Position numbers and translations under genes: made by a program | In this document: positions 32,500-44,400 of the stretch, piece by piece | Layout of the letters: each line of letters begins with the position of its first letter | How positions within the stretch are numbered: position 1 is the stretch's first letter | Notes under the pieces: model-generated | Seen by the model: the letters and a program-made list of their open reading frames with translations, nothing else | Database searches by the model: none | Told to the model about the DNA's origin: nothing | IMG/VR virus record: IMGVR_UViG_3300021197_001433 | Coordinates: 1 to 64,000 of that record | Strand: one strand, 5' to 3' | DNA: 64,000 nt | Source: a virus

Positions 32500-35400
32500 T
32501 CATATTAGATCCTCTGCATAACCTGTAACTACATAGTCTTTTGCAAAATAATTCTTTTCATTTAGTTCAAGTCTATAATTAGGCACCTGTGCTTGCTTTT
32601 CCCTAAGGAAGTTAGCATTTGTTGTTGTTGCTTGCTGTATACCTAATCCATTTGCTGGTGTATTGTGTATTCCTGCATCATACCATACTTTAGTATGTGT
32701 AGTGCTATCTGGCAACTCTTGATCTTTACTACCATCTACTACAATAAATCCTGGGGTAATACGCTGCAACATGCCTGTACCTGAAGTACCTCTTCGCAAG
32801 TTGGTAATGTAATTGTCCTCTAGACTTACCTCCCAGTAAGTAATTCTCTCTCCGCCTATAAACACAACGCCAGGATTACTGGCATTAACATTTGCAAATG
32901 GCAGTACACTTGCATCCTCAACATAGATTTTTGTATCTGTAATCTCAACTGTTTCTGTAACAAAGGTCTGATTATCTTTTGCTAGTCTCAAATACTCAAC
33001 ATTACCATTCATATCCTGGAATATTCTAAATCCAACTGGATACTGTATTATATTTTCTGTAAAGTGTGTAATAATAACCACTGAGCTACCGCCAATAGTA
33101 TCCTGTACTGCCTCACTCATAATCACATTTTTACCACTTACAGTAAATTCACCTGGATGTAATCTTTTACCATCAACTGTAATCCAGAAGTGGTTAACAT
33201 TAGTTGCTGTTCTATCTATTGCATAAGTTCCTACTGTACCACTAGTAACCTGTCTATCAAATCCTGCTGTATCAAAATTTACTTCATCAAATGCATCTTC
33301 AATGGTTGTACTACCGGTACCCTGTCCAACATATACTTTTGTCTGTATACGCAATGGATCATGATTACTAAATGCCTGTAACTTAATATCACTACTTGCT
33401 GTTTGAGGCACATCTGCTGACATAAGCATACTTTCACCATCTAAACTTATAGTAAAGTCTGCTGAAGTATTATCAGTAACAATAACTATGTCGCCTTCGT
33501 TTGGTGCTGTGGTCATTGTAACAAACTGTGTACCTGTTGAAATAGTATAATCTATATCTCGCACCGCACTAAGAGCTGGTGTACCATCTTTGCGCAAAAT
33601 TGCTACGCTAATTGCACCTACAAAAACAATATTACCTTCGCCACATGTTTGCGGGGTTGCAAACTGTAAACTACTTCCATCTGCAGTATGATATACACTG
33701 TTTACAGGACGTATTCTCTTATTGTCAACTTCTAGAACACTATTAGCACTGCCAGGAGGAGCATAAAATGCTTTTGCGCCACCAAAAAGATAGCCGTCCT
33801 CAACATAACCCTCAACCATATATGATAACCCAAACAGGGTAGTAGTACCGTCTGTTTCCAATGTCTGTGTAGCAAATTTAGTAGCAGCCTTTCTATCTTC
33901 TGCTTGATTAAACACAAAAACATGAATGTGTGCGCCATTATTAGGCACACTACTAAGTGTCATTAATGATCTATTGTCCTGAGTAGTGAACGTTGCGCCA
34001 ACTTCTTGTCCATCAACATAAATTAGAGTTTGCTGAGTTCTTTCAGGAACGTTAGGCAATACAAAACCTATTGTGCTACCATCACCAACATAGGTGTAGT
34101 TGCCTATCATATTTTCGCCAGTTTGACTGAAAGCATAAATGTGCAGTATATCTGTTGGTCCCAGAGGATTAGGCAATCTTATATTATTATTCCTAAACCC
34201 ATCATTTGTAAAGTCAAACTGTCTAGTTTCGTTTATATACACAATCAAGTATACAAAATCATCTTCACTTTTATTTGGATCGCCATAACTAAATGTTTGC
34301 AGTGTTCCTGTAGGATCTGTATAACTTGTGTACTGTATCTCTGCACCGTTGCCGTCACCTTCATAGTCGTTACTACTATGGGTATATACTTCCATGTCCA
34401 GTGTATCAAATATACGACCTGGTATTAGTTCTTCTGGTGCATGACTGTTGTATGTATCAACAAATCCTGCGCCATCAACTATAATACTTTCAGGTGCAAC
34501 ACCAAGTGATAGTTCTACTAAGTATCCAGGCGGTAAGTAACCAGGCTCTACAAATACATCTCCTATAATGCCTGCTTGATCAAAATCTGTGCCGCGGAAG
34601 ACAGTGTCTATTGAACTTATTACAGCAATACCATCATCGTCAATCTGAATATCATCAAATCCAATTACATCAAAATTAGCACTGTCAAATCCAGGGTTTT
34701 GATCAAAGCCAGGCCCAGTTATTTTTGTGCCACCATAGCCAATACCATTTTGTAGTAACTCAATATCGTCCCCTATCATACCTGATGTAGGGTAATAGTA
34801 AGCACTAATTCTATCAGCAGCATTAGTAAAATCATTATCTGCTTTAACTTCAAGCACTGTAACACCAGTGGTGTTTTCTATACTAAACGTTGAGCCACTA
34901 GTAAAATCAACAATACATGTATAAACTTCCTGTGTTTTTGTTACAGTATCTTGATATGCAATAATATCATCTACTACATAGGCTGTGTTCTTAGTCCAAT
35001 CTTTGATTGCACTACTGTATGTGATACGATCAAATTTAATTGTAGTATCGAAACTTCTTATTGTAGTATTGACAAGCCGTGGACTTAGCAGTAGTCCTGA
35101 ACCCGCGCTGCCATCAACAGTAATAGTAGGTTCACTAGTATAACCACTGCCCTTGTTTGTCATATTGACATTAACAATTTCCACACCGTTTGTAATAGCA
35201 ACTGCAGTTGCTTGTACCCCATCTGCTAGATCAGGCGCACTAATTGTAATAGTTGGATCAGTAACATATCCTGAACCCGCGTTAACAATTTCTATACTAT
35301 CTAAACTATATCCATAATTTTCACTCCAGGGCTTGTTAAGTCCCTGTGTTTGTAATATTTCATCACCTGCAAAATCGCCACTTGGCTTGCGGAAATATAA

Positions 35401-38400
35401 ATTATTTTCATCATAAAATGAGTGTATATCAAAGTCAGTTGTATCACTTCCATAGGTATCTACTTTATCATATTTGCTGACATACTCACGAATTTTAGTT
35501 TTGTAAGGCTTAACCTCATTGATAAAATCTTCAATGAAGTTTGTATTATCAAATTTAAAAGTATTGTACTGATCTAAACTACGAATCTTATGTGCAACAG
35601 TAATGAAACTTGACTTAAACAACCAATCCTGACTAAAGTTATTTTCGTTGATAGCATATTCCATTAAGCGGAAGAACAATTCATTCATGTTAATTTCATA
35701 GTCACCTATGAACAAATCATTCTTAAGTGCATCAACTATCTGGCGAATTTCATCTGCAGGCACTTTATCAAATGCGCCGAAATCAAATGCATCATTATCA
35801 AATCCAGTTGCTTGGAAGTTACTGTTAGCAGTGTTAAAACTATACAAACTATCATTAAACTGTAGGGTACCGCGTTCAATAACAACTTCGTCCCAGCCTG
35901 TGTCTGTCTTAACAAACATGCTAAAGTTGCCTTCATCATTGCTAGTAACTTTTGCAATATCGCCTGTGACTGCATCAGTAAGTGTAAGCAAGTCTGCTTC
36001 AAGTGTTACTTGATATTTTGGAACAGTTGTTCCGTCATACCCTGTAGCATAATAAGTTGCATAATCCCAGTAGTCTGCTGTATTGTAGCCCTGAATATTA
36101 GTTAACTGGTAACTCTTATCCTCTTGTAGTGTGTAAATTGCCCAGTAGTTGCTTTGGGTCTCATCTTCAAGAACAAGCACTTTATAACCAGTTGTAAGAA
36201 TTGCAGTGTTTAAATAGTCTCTTTCAGCAATGGAATCTACACTAATGTTATATTCACCACTGTTTACAGTAGGAATATTCTCGCTGCTTAACAATCTGCT
36301 TACACTACTAAGTCTAGCAAAAGGTGCTTTCACTAGTATACTATTACAATACTGTGTTAGTACTTTAAGTGCCGCAGCACGGTTAACAAACATACCCTGT
36401 CGAGGCTGTGTAAGTACACCGTACTTTTCAACTTCACTTAGGAATGGATCTGGAACCAAGTTACCAACACTGTCACTGCCTGCTAGACTGTCAACAAGTT
36501 TAGTATACATTCTTGCTGGGATATCTTGGTCAACATTGCCTCTGCCAAACAGTTCATATTCACTGTGAAGCACGCCTTCGTTTTTAACTACATCATAGTT
36601 TACACTTAACACTACATCACTATCTGCAAAATATTGTTTACAGTTGTATAGTGCTATTGCATTCTTGTCAACAATTGCAATATATGGAACGCCCTGTGCT
36701 TTTGGATCTTCAATTAACTTTGTTACACTATCTGCACTTATTGTTCTAAATTCTGCCTCTACTGGAATATCAGTTCTACCTGAAACCCAGAAATAGTAGT
36801 ATGTCTGTGTGCTATTTGAACTGTTATTGTAAATTACACTAGTTGAAAACTTGTTTACATCTTTGACTGTACCTTCGCCTGTGTATTGCTCAGGCGGTAC
36901 AGGACTTTCTATCCATTCGTAAACATCAATACTACTGCCAGGAAAAGCAACATTCCAATAGTTTGTCCTGAAATCCAACTCACCTTGTTCTGATAATAGA
37001 TAATGCACAGTGCTAGTATCCCACCACAGTGTATTATTTTGTTTGTAGTTCCATTTAGCATACAGTGCAGGATCATTATGACTTACAAATGATAGTTCAC
37101 TTTGTGCAACTCCAGGTATCTTTCCCTTTGTTGAATCCAAATAATCCAGGAATACCTTTATTTGCCCATCTTTTTTGTTGTAAAGTGCTACACGATTTAT
37201 CTGCGTTACATCTACGCGATCACCTTGACTGCGCAAAGTTGCCCAACTGCTTGCTCTTGTATTGTTATTAAATTCATATACACTACCACTGTTGTTATAT
37301 GTTCCTGAATCCTGTGGAGCACCGATGAATATTCTGTTATCACTAAACGCTGCACTTGCACCAAACTGATCCAGTGCTGCTACGTTTGTACTCTTGAGTG
37401 CTTGTCCAAACACCATTTGACTTGGGTTCGCTAGTGTTGGAACATTGCTATCCAGCAATTCGTACAAGTATCCAGCGCCACTCTGAGTGCGTCTGTCTGT
37501 AAATGTAGTACCATTACTATCATATGTTGTGGTTGCTTCAAGATAGTCTTCACTGTTGCTATCTTGTTCAACATCAAATCCAACGGCAAGCATTGTACTT
37601 GCTTTGTCACTTGCAATTACAAGGTTGCGTGTTCCTGGATTACTTCCAATCCCTACCTCAACATTTTTATCAAATGCTACAGTACGTCCAAAGTTTTCAT
37701 TTTCAAATGCTTGTGGATGACTAATTTTTTGTGTAAACTTATAAATTTCAAAAACATCATCTCTGGTGAACATTTGCCCACTGCCAGGATTGATAGTAAG
37801 TTTATTATTAGTCTCAGTGCTAGTTGAAGTAATAACAACTTGTCCTAAACTGTTTACACTGCTAGTGACTCCGGGCAAACTAGCACCTAGTATATCGCCA
37901 CTTAGGTTTGCTGGATTGTCACTACTACTAGACACTGTGATCAATTTATTATTCAAGTAGAATGTATCGCCTGCAGTTTGTGCATGTGGGACATTGGTTG
38001 TTACTGTGCCATAATTTTTTCCTGTGTCCTGGAATATAAACACACTGCCCGTGTTTGGATTGGTCTCATCCTCACCCGGACTTCCAATAGCAACCATGGT
38101 AGCGTCGCTATCAACAGCAACGCTGTATCCAAACTGCTCACCTTCTGTAACAGTTTGTCCTGTAATATTCTGATCTATTTTTTGTTTTTCAATAAATGTA
38201 CCAGTGTAAACAACAATTCTTGCACCACTTGCTGGTGTGTATTTGAATGTAATTGTTTTCGCTGAACGTGTATAAAATCCTTCGCTGGATCCATCATTAT
38301 CAACTGGAACATCAGGATTGTTTGTCTCAGTTTGTAGTATACCATCTACCTCAACAAAAATCTGTGTTTGTAAATCTTCAGTTGTAGTAAAGCCTTTTGT

Positions 38401-41400
38401 TATACCATCTCCTGCAAATTGCTGCACAACCTGACTTTGTATACTGACTTCACCAGCATCGCCGAACACTGTACTATCCGTACCTGCAACAGCGGCGTTA
38501 GGTGCACCTATAACTACTGTGCGACCTTGATAATCACAATCTATAGCAAAACCATAGTTGTCACCAGTACTGGCATCAAACGGTACAAGCATATCGCTTA
38601 GTGCATAGTAATCTTCTTGTCTAATAACAACATCTAATCCGTTTGCAGGAGCAGCAACAAAAGTTATATCACTTCCGCTTATTGTAAAATCTTTAGTAGG
38701 CAAGTATACGTTGCCATTTTCGTCTGTAATATTAAGTGCAAGAATGTTAATTGGTGTAAAGCCTAGTGCAAAAACTTTAGTTGCACTAGCATCACCTGTA
38801 ACAGTTTTTACTTCCTGACTGGATACAGGTATAGTTACCTGTGTATAACAATATATGTCATTGCTACCTGGAGCACCAACAAACAAATATCTACCATTGC
38901 CGCTCATTACAACACTGGTTCCAAATTTATCACTAGCACCTAATCCTGCAGGACGTATTGCAGGACGTCTGTTAAATTGACCACTACTATCAACATAGTA
39001 AATGAATACTGCACCTCTACCGCTTTGTGTTTCTGGTGCACCTACTGCAACATAGTCAACGCCTGCTGCAACGCTGTGTCCAAAACTATCAACTGAGTTA
39101 CCAATTGTTGCAACTGCAAATGAGTTACCCTCTACTAGAACTCCGCCTTCACTGCGAACATATGGAGTAACCAGTCCATAACCATTGTCTGGAGCGCCAA
39201 CAATTGCAACAGTCGCACTTCTGTTTAGTGCTACACTTGTACCATATTTGTCGTCTGCATTAATACTAGCAGCAGTTTTTACACCTGTTGTTGTCCAAGG
39301 TCTTGTATTTTGCAATACTTGCCATTTGCCGTTATTGTCCTTATCAACCCAAACAAGTTCTTTGTTATTCCAACCACTAACTGGAGTATATGTGCTTAAA
39401 CTACTTGGTTGAGCAAAACGTACATTACTAAGTTTGTACATAGGAATGTTAATGTCAGTTATTTCTGCTTCTGTTTCAGCATCTACTATTGTAAACTTAT
39501 TGGGTGCTGATACTTCAAAAATCTTTGCTACCTTACCAATTGGTTGTGCAGCGCGAATAATAACATAATCATCTTCAACAAGTCCATGATTTACATCTGT
39601 AGTGTAAATTAAATATCCATTGCCAGTACTTTCAACACTTGTAACTGTACTAAGTGTTTCATCAATTCTACGGATACTCCAGGTATTGGAATCATCAGTA
39701 GCAATCCAAATTTTCTTACCTTTGCCTAGTTCTTCAATTCTGTCGCTAAGTCCGAGTAGTTCACTGGTATTGAACACTGTAAAATCTACATCATCTAAAC
39801 GTGCATAACCTGCACTGTCTAAATCTTTGAGCGTATTTGTATTTGAATCTCGTACGGAGAAAACATCGCCCGTGTAGTTGTTGGGTTTTTTGTAAAGGTC
39901 TTTTTCTTGAACATGATAATGCCCAAGTTCAGTAGTGCTTGGCAAGTCACCAGCAGCATGATAATGCAATACAAAAGGATTATTAGTTGCTTCTTGTTCT
40001 GGAATAATTGTTTCGATAATTTGGTTACTATCTATACTTCCATATTCACCAACACGGAATGCCCACTCTTCAAAATAATCAATAGTTTGATCAAGGTTAG
40101 TAAGTTTGGCATCAATCAGTTTGTTAATTGCTGCACCTGTGCCTTTTTGTTTCAGCATACCCTGGTAGAACTTTACCTGACTAACATCATCCAGTCCTAA
40201 TCCTGCGAGATAATCTTTCTCGTTGAATCCAATTATACCTTTGCCTAGTTTGTCTACACCATCTTCTAAATTAAGATTATCAGTTTCAAAAAAGTCTTTA
40301 AACTGAGTTGCTTTGTTTGCAAGGTTTTTAACAAGCCCTGTCTTAATATTGTCTGCAACTGTCCAGTCATTATAATCAAATACAGTGCTACCATCTACTG
40401 CATATTTTGCTACATAAGTAGTTCCTTGGAAACTAACAATATCGCCTTTCTTATAATCAGTATAGGTTGCCCAAACGTTAATTTTATCTTCGTTAATAAA
40501 GAAGCCAGGAGCATGCAGTGTGCCGTTCCAGTCGCCACTGCGAGCACCTATAAGTTTTAACCTGCTATGTCTATTACCCAATTCTGGCTGGTAGATAATA
40601 TCATTAAAGATTGTTGTATTATTAAACACTAGTACATGTTCATGTTGGATAGGATCCAGTTGCACACTGTATAACTGTGTATTCTCTGCATCTACTTTAA
40701 TTTCAATTACGTTATCTATTCTGCTTACATCATAGAACTTTGGATTAATAATACTTCCATTTGCATCTTTTATTTCACCATTGGTTCTAATGTCATCAAT
40801 AGTAGCATATGCACGATTTAATGTAAGCGTATCACTATAAGGACTAATAACAATAACACTACCCAAGGGCCACTTTTGGTCTGTCCAAAAAGCAAATTCT
40901 TTGCCTGCACTGATAAAGTCGTTCTTTTCACCAACGCCTGTTGTGCCATCAAATACGAATCCACGACTTAGTAAGTACCTTTGATAACTTACGAGGAAAT
41001 CAAATACTTGTTGTCGATTTGTAATTATTGTGCCATAGGGTATATTTACAATACGATTTTCAAAGTCTTTATACTCGAGGTATACTGTTTCGCCAACGCT
41101 AACACGAGCAGGATCTGTGCCTTCACTACTAGGGATAATTTTAAAGAAAGGATTCTTAATATCATACCCTTGTATTTCATAGCCATCTGCTCGTTGAATA
41201 ATCTGTACGCCACTGTATACAACACGCTCCAGAGGTAGACTCTTTTTAGTATAAATGTTAAGATCTTCGTCTGGTATAAAAATGTTTTCACTTTGGCTGC
41301 TAGGTGTTACACTTTCAGCAACAACCTTAAGGTATTGCTTATCTGTAAAACCTGCCATACCATAGCAAAGGTTAAGTTCAAGATTGTTAATTCTATTAAT

Positions 41401-44400
41401 TGCATCATCTACGCTGAAGCCATTGTATCTTAAATATTCACTTATAAATTGATTGTAACCTTCTACTTCTTTGTGACTATGTGTATCATTATCTTCCTCA
41501 GCGCCGGTGGCTTGTCCATGTAGTTCGAAATCTACAATGCCAGGTCTGTAGCTCTTGAACTTTTGTAGTATTTGGTCATACTGTGCATTTTTTTCAAACA
41601 AGTTAGTATCAAACATAAGTGTGCCGTACTTTGCTGCTTTAATTGTTGCAGCAAGTATTTGCACTACATATGGATATTCACTACTGCGCCTCCATGCAGT
41701 TTCACCAGGCGATCCATCACTAAATGCCCAATCGTCGCTGACATTTGTACTAAACGCATCTTGTACTAGGAATTCAGCAGGGCTACGAAGTTGTCCTTGT
41801 TCGTCAACAGGTATTATACTCATTAAATCTGGACGCTGTCGTCTTGTATCAATAGTAAATGTTGTGCCAGTTGCATCAGTGTAAACTTTTCCATCACGCA
41901 AATCTTCCCAGAGCACTGTGTTGCCACTTGTATAAGGAGCAACACCATAGCGTTGATCCCACCACAGTGGCTTTTCTTTAACGCCCAGCATTTGCCATGG
42001 CTTAGTGTGAGGGGTGTCTGTATCGAAGAACCAATTGTAAATTGCACGCCAATGACCTGGGATTCTGCTTCCATCTATTTTATAAACACTGTTTCTATAG
42101 TTCCAAGTAAATGGATTGCCTGCTTCAACTGTATCATTTTTCTGCATTCTTACTTTGTTACGCAGAGCCCATTCACCAAAGTAACTACGGATAATATTAT
42201 TTGCTTCAGCAAAATCAGTAAGAGTGCTACGGAAATACCCAGGAACTACTTCTGTAATATCAAATAAGTCCTTGTTATACTGTGTCTTAATATTATTGAA
42301 TATACGTTTTTCAAGTTCTAGTACAACGTTGTCTCTGATGTCGTCCCAGCCTATCCATACGCTGCCATCATGTCCTTGGATAACAGTTTTTTCTACAGTA
42401 TATGTATTATCAGCATACTTGTTTGGTATAAACTTTGGATACAATCCCATTGCACTAGGAGTTGGTGGAATAAAACTACCATGTGTATTTGTATATTCTA
42501 CAATAGTAATTTTGTCATCTACACTTAAACCAATTAATGCAACATCTAAATTTGTTGTAGTAAGTACTACCTTTGCTTCTGTAGTATCAAATGTATAATC
42601 CTGTCCTTCAACAAGAAGGTTAGGAACGCCAGTGCTAATTGGTGTATGATATACTAGTACACCACGGCTGCCTATACTTGTAAGATCAAATTGGGTTGTA
42701 AATTCAAATTCAGTTTCTGCGGCATCATCAATAGTATACACTAGTTGTGATTTTTGATTTCCCCAGGGTACCATGTCGCTGAAGTAAAATGGGAAAGTAC
42801 TAGTTTTTGTACCTGCCATAAACAACAGAATATCATCAACACACTTTGCAGGATCTGTCAAATCAAGGTCAAGTTTATTAATGTTATCAATAAATCTATT
42901 TTTAAATTTAGTATACTCATTCTTAACGAAGTTTATACTATCAATAGTGTTTGCTTCTGTATTGCTTAGTAGGTGCATTGGCAATATCATGCCAGCACTG
43001 TGTTGTAATATATTACCGGGATATGCACGGAAGTTTGTATCACGTAGGTTACTTTTGCCAGGAGCAACACCAAGTAGAGTTTTAATTTGTCTACTAAGTT
43101 GTACAGCATGGTTACGCATTTGTCCCAGTGTTAGTGTGTCAAATGTTGCGTTGCCTGCATTGTTTTGTAGATTATCTGGTACCTCGTAAAAACTATTTGG
43201 TGATTTGTTTGCACTAATAAACTTGATAACAACCACATCATTTTCATTCAGCGCAGTTGTAAACACAACATATTCTCTATCCTGTTGTATTAAATGAGTG
43301 TAATCAGTTTTATATATAAACTGTCCATTTACACTTACCTGCAGCGGCTCTCTAATTCTACTAGTATCAACACTTGCACCTATTTCAAAACTGTTTAGTT
43401 CATTTGCACTAACTTCATATGTAACAATCTGATACTGTGTACTATTTTCAATAGTTTTTGTCCAGCCATTGTATAGCACTCTATTTCCGTCAATATCAAA
43501 CTGATGTGCGTGTCCACTGCGTACAATTACATTTGTGTTACCTGTGCTTTTTGTATATTGGAATATATCACTATCAAAATTGTTTTCAAATACAATGTCA
43601 CCAATTGTACTAAAGTTTTGATAACTTAATCCAAAGTTTAGAATTGCATCTGGACTATTGTTATTGTTACGCTTATAACTAAACAGTTTGTTTCCAGTAA
43701 AGTTACTACTTGGATATTTTGTTGTGTCACTAAAACTAGTATGATCTGGATCAAATATATCAAACAATGGATCCTGATTTAGTGTTGTTTTTTGTTGTGC
43801 TTCAGTCCAAACAGTGTCATCTAAATAAAATTGTTTGCCCTGATTAGTTGCACCAAGTGTACTAAGCACACAGTTAGTGTCTACAACTGTGCCTATATCA
43901 ACAAGATTAATAATTTCAACTTTACCTGAGGTATTTCCTCCATCTGCACCAACAGTTGTACTATCTGCAAAAATTGATAGTGAATCAGTGGTTGCTGCAC
44001 TTTGATCTGCACTAATTATATCCACACGATAAATTTTTGTTCTAACATCAGTGTCTGTGTCTGCACTGAAGATCACTGTGCTATCTTGCTGCAAATCAAT
44101 ACCATCAGCAAAATAACCTGGTGTGCCATTTACATTACTAAGTGCATCTGTTTGTGTTGTGTCTACTACAGTAACAGGAGCAACACTAGTTGTTCCCATG
44201 TTGAATAATTCTAGTCCACTGTAAAATTCAATAATTGGACGTTTTGCTCTTGCAGTGTCATCTAAATCTGCAGTATAGTTGTTATAAGTTGCTGTTGCTT
44301 CAATAACTTCTCTGTGGAACCAGCGATTGCCACGACTCCAAGCATTACGATCTGGACTTGCACGATTAATAGTAATGTAATCCTGATCTTTAGGAGCATT